Of a stretch of 64,000 bases of DNA, positions 35,958 through 45,290 are shown piece by piece. The stretch is from positions 3,432,783 through 3,496,782 of the forward strand of contig NZ_LJJC01000004.1 in the NCBI RefSeq assembly GCF_001420715.1, given 5' to 3'. Made by a program: the position numbers and the translations under genes. A model generated the notes under the pieces. The model searched no databases, was not told where the DNA came from, and worked only from the letters and a program-made list of their open reading frames with translations. Position 1 is the first letter of the stretch. Every line of letters begins with the position of its first letter. This DNA is from Heyndrickxia shackletonii. GTDB lineage: Bacteria; Bacillota; Bacilli; Bacillales; Bacillaceae_C.

Positions 35958-36068
35958 TAAGAAAAAGGCCTTGCAAATGCAAGGCCTTTTTCAACACGAA
36001 CAAAGGGGATGGGAGAAATTTTTCACGGTCAAACAAAGGGGTATATGTTTGCTTGTGATCAACTTCAC
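35958..36068 (-). ncRNA. roxS: RoxS/RsaE regulatory small RNA
   Basis: On the minus strand a transcript of about 110 bases starts after a good promoter and ends in a perfect terminator (AAAAAGGCCTTGCA, loop, TGCAAGGCCTTTTT). Its body contains ACCCCTTTGTTTGACCGTG, GAAAAATTTCTCCCATCCCC and TTTGTT, which agree with the highly conserved core of RsaE (Staphylococcus) and RoxS (B. subtilis). The C-rich loops pair with ribosome sites of TCA-cycle and NAD-linked mRNAs, so the RNA shifts central metabolism in response to NADH and respiration. In S. aureus, as I recall, rsaE also lies beside pepF and yjbH. Ends are approximate. Confidence 0.92.
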
Positions 36069-36074
36069 ATCTAT

Positions 36075-36104
36075 ACTATAGCACGTTAAAGCAGAATGAT
36101 GCAA
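36075..36104 (-). promoter_or_regulatory. Sigma-A promoter of RoxS
   Basis: On the minus strand TTGCAT (36099-36104), 18 bases, TATAGT (36075-36080). Confidence 0.7.
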
Positions 36105-36108
36105 GGGA

Positions 36109-36126
36109 TTGTTAATTGTTTCACAA
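36109..36126 (-). promoter_or_regulatory. Rex-type operator upstream of RoxS
   Basis: On the minus strand TTGTGAAACAATTAACAA differs by one base from a perfect TTGTGAA-N4-TTCACAA dyad. It lies five bases upstream of the -35. RoxS of B. subtilis is known to be repressed by Rex, which senses the NADH/NAD ratio. Confidence 0.65.
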
Positions 36127-36231
36127 TATTGTCAAAATCCTGTTATATAATGCCGGAAATGAGAATATATTTCACCATAGGGGCATGTTTCATATACTAC
36201 TAAAATACTACATGTGAAAGGTGAAACGGTT

Positions 36232-36408
36232 ATGAAAAAGTACACAGTATTCTTCCTTATACTTTTTATATTTTTCAGTTTCTTTCTTAATATCCTTGGT
36301 TTAATGAAGCTGATTCCAATCTATATTACCTCTCCCATTTTATTTTTATCTTTATTTTTGTTGCTAGTTCACCTTAATGGGCGCAATACGTTTCGAGGTT
36401 TTCATTAA
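36232..36408 (+). CDS. Small two-helix membrane protein
   Basis: A 58-residue protein starting MKKYTVFFLILFIFFSFF, with two hydrophobic segments and a basic tail (HLNGRNTFRGFH). The ATG at 36232 follows AAAGGTG by eight bases. It sits alone between RoxS and pepF on the opposite strand. Small proteins of this type are conserved in bacilli, but I do not know a function. Confidence 0.65.
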   Translation: MKKYTVFFLILFIFFSFFLNILGLMKLIPIYITSPILFLSLFLLLVHLNGRNTFRGFH

Positions 36409-36439
36409 GTTAGCCAGGCTATATGCCTGGCTAATTAGT

Positions 36440-36620
36440 CTTTTGTCTAGCTGCAGCCCTATCGGCTAGTGTATTTCTCCGTATCCTCCCTACGATAAGT
36501 CAACATAAAATTTGAAGTGCCGATTTTACCAGCTTGTGAACACCTCAGCACGTTTTCCTTTAAACTCGTGGTGAGCGACTACGAAATACATACGACGATG
36601 AGCAAGGCACTTCCGCTTTT
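36440..36620 (-). repeat. Dispersed intergenic repeat, copy B
   Basis: In inverted orientation to the other copies. On the minus strand it reads GGAAGTGCCTTGCTCATCG, TTTCGTAGTCGCTCACC, CTTATCGTAGGGAGGATACG and GAGAAATACACTAG, matching copy C almost along its whole length. Confidence 0.78.
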
Positions 36621-36622
36621 CC

Positions 36623-38443
36623 TTAAGAAAGCAGCTGTTCTAACTCATTTAATTTTTCTTCAAAGACTTTAAGCGCAGCCTCAATAGGTTCAGCTGAAGT
36701 CATATCGACACCGGCTTTCTTCAATACCTCAATCGGATAATCGGAGCTACCCGCCTTTAAGAATCCTAAATAACGTTCTACTGCAGGTTCACCTTCACTT
36801 AAAATTTGCGAGCTTAGAGCTGTTGCAGCACTGAAACCTGTAGCATATTGATATACATAATAATTATAGTAGAAATGAGGGATTCGGGACCATTCTAATC
36901 CAATTTCCTCGTCAATAATAACATCTTCTTCTCCAAAATAACGTTTATTTAATTCATAGTATTCCTTCGTAAACAATTCGGCAGTTAGTGCTTCCCCATT
37001 TTGATCTTTTTGATGGATTAAATGCTCAAATTCTGCGAACATAGTTTGGCGGAATACAGTTCCACGGAACCCTTCAAGATAATGGTTTAATAAATAAATT
37101 CGTTTCTTTTCATCATCAATTGTTTTTAAAAGATAGTCATTTAATAATGCTTCATTACAAGTTGATGCAACCTCTGCTACAAAGATGGAATAATCTCCAT
37201 AAGGATACGGCTGTGTTTTTCTTGTATAGTAGCTATGCACACTATGTCCAAATTCATGTGCGAGTGTAAAGAGGTTATTAACATTATCCTGCCAATTCAT
37301 TAGGATATATGGATTTGTTCCGTAAGTACCGGAAGAATATGCACCACTGCGCTTCCCTTTGTTCTCTTCGACGTCTACCCAGCGATTTTCAAATCCTTCG
37401 CGTAATACATTCAAATAATCTTCTCCAAGTGGTTGTAAGCCTTTCAATACGATTTCTTTTGCTTCCTCGTAAGGAATTTTCATCTCAACTTCTTTAACTA
37501 ATGGTGTATAAAGGTCATACATATGCAATTCCTCGACACCTAACACTTTTTTGCGAAGTTTAACGTATTTATGAAGAAGATGAAGATTCTTATTTACAGT
37601 ATTTACAAGATTATCGTATACGCTCTCAGGAATATTGTTATTGGAAAGAGCGGCATGTCTTGCTGAGTCATAGTGGCGAACTTTTGCATTGAAATTATCC
37701 TTCTTTACTTGGCCGCTCAATGTACTGGCAAAAGTATTTTGGAATTTACCATATGTTTCGTATACTGCTTTAAATGCATCGTGTCTAACTCTTTGATCTG
37801 GACTTTCAAGGAAGCGGGAATAACGTCCATGTGTTACTTCCACCTCTTCGCCATTTTCGTCTTTAATAGTAGGGAATTCCAAGTCCGCATTATTCAACAT
37901 CCCAAATGTAGTACTTGATGCATTCATTACTTCTGATGCACTGGCAAGCAATGATTCTTGTTCTGCAGAAAGCACATGCGGTCTTTGGAGATTAATTTCC
38001 TCCAAGGAGTGTTCATATAACTGTAAATCTTTGTTTTCTTTCAGATATTCTTTCAATGTATTTTCATCAATTGAGAGAATTTCCGGCACAACATATGCAA
38101 ATAAGCTAGCAGCCTCCGCATACAAGCTCTTCATTCGACTATCTAAGCCTTGATAAAAAGAATTTGTTGTATCCTGATCATAACGCATATGTGCATATGT
38201 ATATAATTTGCTTAATCTTTCAAAGACATTATCTTGAAACTTAAGTGCTTCATATAAATCATTTGCGCTTTCTCCAAGCTTTCCTTTATATTTAGGGGCA
38301 TCACCCGTTAACTCTTTCACCTTTTGATATTCTTGTTCCCATGCTTCATCTGTTGGAAAAATATCTTCCAATCTCCAAGTTAATTCTTCCGGTATATCTT
38401 TTCGACTAGGTAATGATTTTACAGTAGCTGTTTCATTTGTCAT
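36623..38443 (-). CDS. pepF: Oligoendopeptidase F
   Basis: A 606-residue M3B metallopeptidase. The zinc site HEFGHSVH is at about residues 391-398 with its second Glu in VAEVASTCNEALL about 25 residues on; YNYYVYQYATGFSAATALSSQIL near 535 is the conserved C-terminal block. It cuts oligopeptides of roughly 7-17 residues in the cytoplasm. Overproduction blocks sporulation initiation in B. subtilis through breakdown of the PhrA peptide. RBS AATGGAGGAAAG. Neighbour coiA follows the B. subtilis order. Confidence 0.95.
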   Translation of the reverse strand: MTNETATVKSLPSRKDIPEELTWRLEDIFPTDEAWEQEYQKVKELTGDAPKYKGKLGESANDLYEALKFQDNVFERLSKLYTYAHMRYDQDTTNSFYQGLDSRMKSLYAEAASLFAYVVPEILSIDENTLKEYLKENKDLQLYEHSLEEINLQRPHVLSAEQESLLASASEVMNASSTTFGMLNNADLEFPTIKDENGEEVEVTHGRYSRFLESPDQRVRHDAFKAVYETYGKFQNTFASTLSGQVKKDNFNAKVRHYDSARHAALSNNNIPESVYDNLVNTVNKNLHLLHKYVKLRKKVLGVEELHMYDLYTPLVKEVEMKIPYEEAKEIVLKGLQPLGEDYLNVLREGFENRWVDVEENKGKRSGAYSSGTYGTNPYILMNWQDNVNNLFTLAHEFGHSVHSYYTRKTQPYPYGDYSIFVAEVASTCNEALLNDYLLKTIDDEKKRIYLLNHYLEGFRGTVFRQTMFAEFEHLIHQKDQNGEALTAELFTKEYYELNKRYFGEEDVIIDEEIGLEWSRIPHFYYNYYVYQYATGFSAATALSSQILSEGEPAVERYLGFLKAGSSDYPIEVLKKAGVDMTSAEPIEAALKVFEEKLNELEQLLS

Positions 38444-38528
38444 AGTCTTTCCTCCATTCCTTCGTGATACGAAAAATCCTTACAGTAATAAATTCTCTAT
38501 CTTTTACAAAATTCCTGCTGTTTTTACG

Positions 38529-39716
38529 TCATTTATCGTCCAATTCATGAAGAAATTCTTTATCAAAAAGAAGTGCTTCTTCCATATTTTTTGGAAAGGT
38601 TATCATTTTATGCAGTACAAATGTCCCTTTCTTTACCTCTTTTAAATATGAAAAATGTACTAGCGTTTGTAAATACAGATAAATCATTCTGTTTTGATAG
38701 GAAGTTGGTACAAAAGGAAGGCATCTAAATTGGATATGCTGGCTTCTTTTCCGGCTTTCTATCGCATTACGCACTTGTTTAAAGGTCATTCGATCCCCGG
38801 TTTTTAAAAAACGTAAACAGTCATGCCAAATATAAAATTGCCAAACAACTGGATGTGTTTTGCATACACCCATATAATCTACAGGCAATCCAATAACAGG
38901 TGGCAATAGCGAAGGATGACTATTACACTCATATAAAGATATTAAAAATGGGTCCTGAAAGGCCTTACTATATATAATTTTATTCTGAAGCCATTTTCGT
39001 TTTTGTAAAAACCAATATGCATTGATTGGTTGTTTTTGCGATATTGTATTGGATAAAAGAATGGGGAATGTCATATGATCAAGAGATATTTTTGTGTAAG
39101 TACCTTGGACTTTTCTTGAAGAAATCGGAGATATATTGCTTAAGAAATGGAAATACCGAGAATGAGGGGTATAACTGAAAAGGGTAAGACCAATTTTTTC
39201 ACTTGCTTGAATGAAAGACCAATGAAAATCACTTAGTTGAAAAAATGCATCCTTTCTATGCTGAAAAGGATAACCACCCATAATCCAAATTGGAGAAATA
39301 TGATGTTTTGCATAACCATTTGTGCGCTGAGTTAATAATTTTATCGAAATAGGTGAGCATTGATATTCAACAGCAAACCACTTCCCATTTTTATTGAACA
39401 AAATATCCGGTCGCTGTTTTAACCTTGGCAAATATCTTTCCAAGTACACTTTAAACCTTTGATTTACAAGCCATAAATATAAATCTTTTTTTCCTTGCAT
39501 ATGTCGTAAACTTTCCGGTTCTGATATTGATGCACAATTAGAGGATTTTTGATGTGAGAAATGGGGAATTTTCTGACTGCCTGCTCGTAAAATAACCGGT
39601 TCCTGACAAACAGGACAATAAAATTGGACTTTCTTTTTTAGATTATCTAAATGATAATCATCCTTACAACCCGCTAAATTATACACTTTTCCTTCTTTTG
39701 TTAATGCGGTAAGCAT
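38529..39716 (-). CDS. coiA: Competence protein CoiA
   Basis: A 395-residue CoiA-like protein (B. subtilis YjbF). FYCPVCQEPVILRAGSQKIPHFSH near residues 32-56 is the conserved Cys-x-x-Cys N-terminal region, and ILFNKNGKWFAVEYQCSPISI near 105-125 looks like a PD-(D/E)XK nuclease core (the E-x-Q pair). CoiA acts in processing of incoming DNA during transformation. RBS AAAGGAGGG precedes the ATG. It lies between mecA and pepF. Confidence 0.9.
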   Translation of the reverse strand: MLTALTKEGKVYNLAGCKDDYHLDNLKKKVQFYCPVCQEPVILRAGSQKIPHFSHQKSSNCASISEPESLRHMQGKKDLYLWLVNQRFKVYLERYLPRLKQRPDILFNKNGKWFAVEYQCSPISIKLLTQRTNGYAKHHISPIWIMGGYPFQHRKDAFFQLSDFHWSFIQASEKIGLTLFSYTPHSRYFHFLSNISPISSRKVQGTYTKISLDHMTFPILLSNTISQKQPINAYWFLQKRKWLQNKIIYSKAFQDPFLISLYECNSHPSLLPPVIGLPVDYMGVCKTHPVVWQFYIWHDCLRFLKTGDRMTFKQVRNAIESRKRSQHIQFRCLPFVPTSYQNRMIYLYLQTLVHFSYLKEVKKGTFVLHKMITFPKNMEEALLFDKEFLHELDDK

Positions 39717-39864
39717 TACATCCCTCCTTTCTTATCTATATTCCATAAACATGCTTATTTTCCTTTATAAAAATCAAAAAAAAAATGCGCAAGCGCTGAA
39801 ATTAGTCATAGATATTTTTTTCAAAAGTTATTCACATGGTTAAACTTTATATTTCCCCCAAAAA

Positions 39865-39898
39865 ATAAAATCCGATTTTCTAAAAAAATCGGATTTTG
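39865..39898 (-). terminator. Terminator after mecA
   Basis: AAAATCCGATTTT and AAATCGGATTTT arms, then AT-rich sequence. Confidence 0.75.
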
Positions 39899-39901
39899 AT
39901 T

Positions 39902-40561
39902 TTATTTAAAGTACTCATTTATTTTTTCAAAAACATTTCTGTCAATAACGGTATTTCCATACTCCTCTAAACGATGTACAGTATATGTTGATTCTTCTCC
40001 ATATTCGAGTAAAATACTTAAAATATTATCAATATCCTCTTCTTCGAAAAGTTCATCAATAAATTCAACATATAAATAATATTTGTTATTATAGGAAAAC
40101 AATTTAGTTTTTAACTTATCCAGGCCGTTTCTTTTGGATAGTGAAATGACATCCTCAAAGTCCTTAAATGATACCATAAACTCTAATAAATCATCATCAT
40201 TTTCCTGCAATGGTCTCGTTTGAAAATGTTCGTCTAAAAATTCTTCAATCTGCTCATTGATAGGAAAGTCTTTTAGCTTATCCTCAGGGATAGGAAGTTC
40301 AAATCGTTGACCATCTTTTGAGAGCTGAGCCTTTGTAACAAGCACTTCTAAACCTTTTTCCATTGCTTGAACTTGAATCCAAAGCGGACCTTCTGGAACA
40401 AACTCTTCCTCATGATGAATTTCGTCCATCATTTCCCAGAATAATTCCTCGCTTCTTTCGCGATTGTACCAAATTTCTTCGCGATCAAAGCCTCTTTCTT
40501 CAATATCCAAATATGATATATAAAACTTGACAGTATTTTCATTAATTCTTTCGATATCCAT
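39902..40561 (-). CDS. mecA: Adaptor protein MecA
   Basis: A 219-residue protein. The N-terminal domain MDIERINENTVKFYISYLDIEERGF...FWEMMDEIHHEEEF binds substrates (ComK, unphosphorylated Spo0A in B. subtilis). An acidic linker (residues 110-125) leads to the C-terminal ClpC-binding domain (FKDFEDVISLSKR to EYGNTVI). MecA activates ClpC and delivers ComK to ClpCP, so it limits competence. The gene lies between spx and coiA as in B. subtilis. Confidence 0.95.
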   Translation of the reverse strand: MDIERINENTVKFYISYLDIEERGFDREEIWYNRERSEELFWEMMDEIHHEEEFVPEGPLWIQVQAMEKGLEVLVTKAQLSKDGQRFELPIPEDKLKDFPINEQIEEFLDEHFQTRPLQENDDDLLEFMVSFKDFEDVISLSKRNGLDKLKTKLFSYNNKYYLYVEFIDELFEEEDIDNILSILLEYGEESTYTVHRLEEYGNTVIDRNVFEKINEYFK

Positions 40562-41199
40562 ACATCAACTCTCCCTTCTATTTAAAAGTGTTGAACGGAC
40601 ATCTTACCTAATAAAGATTAGTTATGACGTGAATTAAAAATGTTTACACCTTGTACTCTTATTCTATGATAAAAGTGTGATAAATGGAAATAAAATTACT
40701 TCCAATTTAAAAAAATCCGCGTCTACCTATAGCTCTTTTCTTAAACTATATTGCTTTTGTATACGCTATTCTGGGTAAAAACCTTATTTGGTTAATACTG
40801 AATTTACTTGATAAGAAAAGATGTCTCGAAATAAAGCCTACTTTGGATTTATATCAAATGACAAGAAGTAACAAATGAACATCGGCTTTTGGATTTTAAA
40901 CATATTGCGTGAACGGTCTTACCCTATTGATTAGAATGAAATATTATTCTGCTTATTTTAACGGAAATTCAGAAAATTTTCAAGATAAAATGCCTAAAAT
41001 TGTTTTTATAGACAGATACCTTATAAGACCTATTTTTAGGAATGTGCCGAAAATAATTATGGCTAGATAAAGTATACGAGAAGCAAAAATGAAAATCAAA
41101 ATACCCTTTTTAAACAAATTAGGAACAGTTTACCCGCTTTCCTAAAGTATATGCAAATGCAGTATTATTTCCGCATTTCCAATCAATCTTTGCACACAG
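40562..41199. other. Long intergenic region between mecA and spx
   Basis: About 640 AT-rich bases. I see no frame with a ribosome site, no tRNA and no clear riboswitch. It must hold the mecA promoter. Confidence 0.5.
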
Positions 41200-41234
41200 A
41201 AAACGCCTTTATTCTCATGAATAAAAGGCGTTAT
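41200..41234 (-). terminator. Terminator after spx
   Basis: On the minus strand TAACGCCTTTTATTC and GAATAAAGGCGTTTT form the stem. Confidence 0.85.
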
Positions 41235-41257
41235 TTAGTAGACAAAGTCTGCAATTA

Positions 41258-41653
41258 TTAGTTAACAAGCTTTTGAGCTTCACGCAGCTGAAATGTACGA
41301 ACCTTACGAGGTAAGAATCTCCGAATTTCATCTTCATTATATCCAACCTGTAATCTTTTTTCATCCAAAATGATCGGTCTTCTAAGTAGACCAGGATTCT
41401 TTTGAATTAAGTTAAACAGATCTGGTAAAGGCAATGTTTCTAAATCTACATTTAACTTTTGAAAAGTTTTAGATCTTGTAGAAATTATTTCATCTGTACC
41501 ATCTTCTGTCATTCGAAGAATTTCTTTAATTTCTTCAAGACTAAGTGGTTCTGAAAAAATATTGCGTTCTTTATATGAAATATTATTTTCTTCTAGCCAG
41601 CTTCTTGCTTTTCTACATGATGTGCAACTTGGTGAAGTGTATAATGTTACCAT
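41258..41653 (-). CDS. spx: Transcriptional regulator Spx
   Basis: A 131-residue ArsC-like protein. [14 protein letters not shown] near residues 9-22 holds the C10-x-x-C13 redox switch, [26 protein letters not shown] near 92-117 carries the Gly and RPI parts of the RNA polymerase alpha-binding surface, and the C-terminus ends LVN. Spx binds RNA polymerase and redirects it to thiol-stress genes. It is degraded by ClpXP with SpxH, encoded nearby. RBS AAGGAG. Confidence 0.95.
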   Translation of the reverse strand: MVTLYTSPSCTSCRKARSWLEENNISYKERNIFSEPLSLEEIKEILRMTEDGTDEIISTRSKTFQKLNVDLETLPLPDLFNLIQKNPGLLRRPIILDEKRLQVGYNEDEIRRFLPRKVRTFQLREAQKLVN

Positions 41654-41964
41654 ATATCATTCCACACTCCTTATATTATTTAATGATTCACCAATTCCGG
41701 TTACCATTCTTAATTTAAAATTACTTTAATAAAGAAATCTATATTATGTATTATACACTATTTGGACTTCCATGAATATATTTTTTGAAAAATTGATGTT
41801 ACCATCATAAAAACATGGCTTTTTTGTGAATTTGCCTTAGGTATATATACCTCCTTTTCGTTAACGTTAAACATATTATATACACTAAACATTAAAATAA
41901 CCTTAAAATGATTCTCAATTTCATTTAATATTTGAAAATTGTCGAAATTTCCTGGGTTATAAAA
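41654..41964. other. Upstream region of spx
   Basis: AT-rich, presumably holding spx promoters (several are known in B. subtilis); I cannot assign them. A minus-strand open frame here starts inside the repeat and is not supported. Confidence 0.4.
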
Positions 41965-42128
41965 AAAGCGTAAGCGCCGCAACACTAGCGTACGGATTTC
42001 GTAGTCGCTCACCTCGAGATAAAGAAAACACAGTGAGGTAGTTCACGAACAAGTGAAAATAGCACTTCCATTTTCAACTGATGTTAACTTATCGTAGCGA
42101 GAAGACGGAGGAAATCCGTACGCACGAT
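41965..42128 (+). repeat. Dispersed intergenic repeat, copy C
   Basis: The fullest copy: GCGTAAGCGCC, GCGTACGGATTTCGTAGTCG, GCTCACCTCGAGATAAAG, AGTGAGGTAGTTCACG, CTTATCGTAGCGAG, GACGGAGGAAATCCGTACGC. The ends GCGTACGGATTTC and GAAATCCGTACGC are complementary, so the element can fold on itself. Confidence 0.8.
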
Positions 42129-42223
42129 ATCTGCTTACACTAGATAAAATTAAACTTATTAAATTATTTACTTGTTGAAAAGTACTTTCCTTAAAAAAAA
42201 CGAACATGCTTTGCCTAATTATG

Positions 42224-42257
42224 AAAAAAATCGACCCAAAAGGATCGATTTTTTTTT
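42224..42257 (-). terminator. Terminator of the opp operon
   Basis: AAATCGATCC and GGGTCGATTT on the minus strand around TTTT, then a T run. Confidence 0.85.
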
Positions 42258-43194
42258 ATTTATATAAAGCTTTATATTGTTTTAGTTCCTTCTCTGAGCA
42301 ATAAACGAAATGTCCAGGTGCAACTTCCCGCATTTTTACCTCTTCACCCTCCGCGTATTGGTGGATTTTCGGATCGTACGTTTTTCTGACGCGAGAACGC
42401 TCATAATCAGGATCCGGAAGTGGTATCGCTGAAAGTAATGATTGTGTATACGGGTGCAACGGATTATTATAAAGATCATCAGCAGGAGCTAGTTCTACTA
42501 ATTTTCCGAAATACATAACTCCGATACGGTCACTAATATATTTCACCATAGATAGGTCATGGGCAATAAACAAATAGGTTAACCCTTTTTCTTTTTGAAG
42601 TTTCTTCAATAAGTTAACAACTTGGGCTTGAATGGACACGTCCAGCGCAGAAATTGGCTCATCGGCAATAATAAATTCAGGTTCTACTGCTAATGCCCGT
42701 GCTATTCCAATACGCTGTCTCTGTCCACCAGAAAATTCATGAGGATACCGGTTAGCATGTTCACGGTTTAAACCAACTGTATCAAGTAACTTATAAACTC
42801 TATTCATTCTATCTTCTTTAGACTTTGCTAGACCGTGTATATCGATACCTTCCGCAATAATATCTGCAACCTTCATTCTAGGATTTAATGATGCTTGTGG
42901 ATCCTGGAAGATCATTTGCATTTTCTGATTAAATTTTTTTAATTCAGAACGGGATTTTTTAGCGTGAACATTTTCACCATTATATAGTACTTCTCCACTT
43001 GTCGCGTTATATAACCGAATAATGGTTCTGCCTGTAGTCGATTTCCCGCATCCGGATTCACCAACAAGTCCCAGCGTTTCTCCCTTATATATATCAAATG
43101 AAATATCGTCAATAGCTTTTACTTCATTTGCTTTTCCTTTATTAAAATATTGCTTTAGATGTTTTATTTCTAATAATTTTTCATTGCTAGACAT
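42256..43194 (-). CDS. oppF: Oligopeptide ABC transporter ATPase OppF
   Basis: A 312-residue ABC ATPase: Walker A GESGCGKST near residue 45, Q-loop FQDPQASLNP, signature FSGGQRQRIGIARAL near 155, Walker B IIADEPISALD, H-loop AHDLS. The C-terminal extension (SAIPLPDPDYERSR to the Cys near 300) is the oligopeptide/dipeptide-transporter domain and may hold an iron-sulfur-type Cys. Last gene of oppABCDF; it overlaps oppD by eight bases. Confidence 0.93.
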   Translation of the reverse strand: MSSNEKLLEIKHLKQYFNKGKANEVKAIDDISFDIYKGETLGLVGESGCGKSTTGRTIIRLYNATSGEVLYNGENVHAKKSRSELKKFNQKMQMIFQDPQASLNPRMKVADIIAEGIDIHGLAKSKEDRMNRVYKLLDTVGLNREHANRYPHEFSGGQRQRIGIARALAVEPEFIIADEPISALDVSIQAQVVNLLKKLQKEKGLTYLFIAHDLSMVKYISDRIGVMYFGKLVELAPADDLYNNPLHPYTQSLLSAIPLPDPDYERSRVRKTYDPKIHQYAEGEEVKMREVAPGHFVYCSEKELKQYKALYK

Positions 43195-44257
43195 TCTTTA
43201 CGACCTCCTTATTCAGAGAGGTATCTGCCTCATTATGAAATTTACGCATGCGTTTTTTAACTGCAGCAGGCGGCTCTACTTTTGGTGCATCTGGATGTAA
43301 TAGCCATGTTGCTGCATAGTGAGTTTCAGATATTTTAAACATTGGCGGTTGCTTCTCCAAGTCGATTTTCATCGCATATGCATTACGAGGTGCAAAGGCA
43401 TCGCCAACTGGTGGATGTAATAAATCCGGTGGTGTACCAGGTATTGCATATAATTCTTCATCATCTGTATCCAAGCTAGGCATCGAACTAATTAATCCCC
43501 AAGTATATGGATGCTGAGGATTGTAGAAAATCTCATCTACCGTTCCAACCTCCACAATTTTTCCGCCATACATAACCGCTACACGGTCAGCCACATTTGC
43601 CACTACTCCCAAATCATGTGTAATAAAGATAATGGAAGTGTTAATTTTCTTCTGCAAATCCTTCATTAGTTCTAATATTTGTGCCTGAATAGTTACGTCA
43701 AGTGCTGTGGTAGGCTCATCTGCAATAAGGATTTTAGGATTACAAGCAAGTGCGATTGCAATAACGACACGCTGTCTCATCCCGCCTGAAAATTGATGAG
43801 GGTATTGTTTAAAACGAATCTCTGCTTTCGGAATACCAACCATTTTCAAAAGCTCTATGACACGTTTTTTTGCTTCACTCTTACTTAGGTTTTGATGTTT
43901 TATCAAAGGCTCCATGATTTGTTTTCCAACTGTCATAGTTGGATTTAACGATGTCATTGGATCCTGAAATATCATAGATATTTCTTTTCCTCTAATTTTT
44001 TGCATTTCCTTATCGGATAATTTCGTTATATCTTTACCTTCAAATAATATTTCACCCGATTTAATTTCGGAATTATGGCTAGGTAATAATCTCATGATTG
44101 TCTTTGTGGTTACAGACTTTCCAGACCCAGATTCTCCCACAATTGCAAGTGTCTCGCCTTCATTTAATTCAAAGTTGACACCGCGAATTGCCTGGACCTC
44201 ACCAGCAAAGGTATGGAATGAGATATGAAGATCATTTACTTCTAATATTTTTCCCAT
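43187..44257 (-). CDS. oppD: Oligopeptide ABC transporter ATPase OppD
   Basis: A 356-residue ABC ATPase: Walker A GESGSGKSVTTK near residue 40, FQDPMTSLNPTM, signature FSGGMRQRVVIAIALA near 160, Walker B LIADEPTTALD, H-loop THDLG. The C-terminal PGTPPDLLHPPVGDAFAPR segment is typical of OppD. It pairs with OppF on the cytoplasmic side of the OppB-OppC channel. Sixteen bases follow the oppC stop. Confidence 0.94.
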   Translation of the reverse strand: MGKILEVNDLHISFHTFAGEVQAIRGVNFELNEGETLAIVGESGSGKSVTTKTIMRLLPSHNSEIKSGEILFEGKDITKLSDKEMQKIRGKEISMIFQDPMTSLNPTMTVGKQIMEPLIKHQNLSKSEAKKRVIELLKMVGIPKAEIRFKQYPHQFSGGMRQRVVIAIALACNPKILIADEPTTALDVTIQAQILELMKDLQKKINTSIIFITHDLGVVANVADRVAVMYGGKIVEVGTVDEIFYNPQHPYTWGLISSMPSLDTDDEELYAIPGTPPDLLHPPVGDAFAPRNAYAMKIDLEKQPPMFKISETHYAATWLLHPDAPKVEPPAAVKKRMRKFHNEADTSLNKEVVKNV

Positions 44258-44273
44258 TTATTTCACCCCACTT

Positions 44274-45290
44274 TTAATCACGCATCTTCGGATCTAGTGC
44301 ATCACGAAGACCATCGGCTAATAAGTTGAACGCAATCATAATAATACTCAAAATAGCAGCCGGGAATAGCATTTGATACGGAAGGAATCTTAACACTTTA
44401 TATCCGTCCTCAATTAGGGTACCTAATGAAGCTTTAGGTGCTTCAAGACCCAAACCAATAAAGCTTAAGAAAGATTCAAAAAATATAGCACTCGGAATGA
44501 TAAACATTGTATTGATAATAATAACGCTGGCCATATTAGGAATTAAATGTTTGAAAATAATCTTTCCATCTTTAGCTCCTAATGTTTTTGCAGCTAATAC
44601 ATATTCCTGAGATTTCAACTTTAGGATTTGCCCGCGAACGACTCGGGCCATACCAACCCAACCGGTAATGCTCAAAGCAACTGTAATAGATAAGATCCCC
44701 GGCTTCAATATTAATATCATGAGGATAACGACAACTAGATCAGGAATACCGGATAATACTTCGATAATCCTTTGCATAACATTATCTACTTTGCCGCCGT
44801 AATAACCGGAAATAGCTCCATATGCAACACCAATAACCATATTAATTGCTGCAGCAAGAAATGCTATATATAAGGAAATACGTGTTCCTTTCCAAACACG
44901 TGTGAAAAGGTCGCGTCCTAATGAGTCTGTTCCAAACCAATAATAATCCTTGATGCCCTTTTGTTCGTAAAGATTTACTTTTTGTCCTCCAACGTTTTGT
45001 GTTCCGTCAAAGATCCCAAGTTTTTCTATTCCAGGAATACGTGGAGGCAAGTTAGATTTTGTAAGGTTTTGATTATTGAATCCATAATGGTTTATATGCG
45101 GCCCAATAAATGCCATCAGTATTAATAATACAAGCAAAACCAGACTCACAATAGCACCCTTATTTTTACGAACACGAAGCCATGAATCTTGCCAAAATGA
45201 TAAGCTTGGCTTTTCAATAACTTCCCCTTTTGCTGCATCTATATGGGCGGGTTGAAATTGTTCTGCTGAAATTTTTTCTTCTACTATCAT
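44274..45290 (-). CDS. oppC: Oligopeptide ABC transporter permease OppC
   Basis: A 338-residue permease with one N-terminal helix, a periplasmic-side loop with YWFGTDSLGRDLFTRVWKG (a mark of OppC/DppC) and five more helices. The EAA loop that touches the ATPase is VLAAKTLGAKDGKIIFKHLIPN near residue 230. Its start overlaps the oppB stop by one base. Confidence 0.94.
   Translation of the reverse strand: MIVEEKISAEQFQPAHIDAAKGEVIEKPSLSFWQDSWLRVRKNKGAIVSLVLLVLLILMAFIGPHINHYGFNNQNLTKSNLPPRIPGIEKLGIFDGTQNVGGQKVNLYEQKGIKDYYWFGTDSLGRDLFTRVWKGTRISLYIAFLAAAINMVIGVAYGAISGYYGGKVDNVMQRIIEVLSGIPDLVVVILMILILKPGILSITVALSITGWVGMARVVRGQILKLKSQEYVLAAKTLGAKDGKIIFKHLIPNMASVIIINTMFIIPSAIFFESFLSFIGLGLEAPKASLGTLIEDGYKVLRFLPYQMLFPAAILSIIMIAFNLLADGLRDALDPKMRD

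Noticed and set aside
35941-36100. 97-codon plus-strand frame extending from the end of spxH through the RoxS region
   Set aside because: It crosses the spxH terminator and lies antisense to a clear RsaE-type RNA.
41758-42012. 84-codon minus-strand frame upstream of spx
   Set aside because: Its start lies inside a dispersed repeat, it lacks a ribosome site and it covers the spx promoter region.
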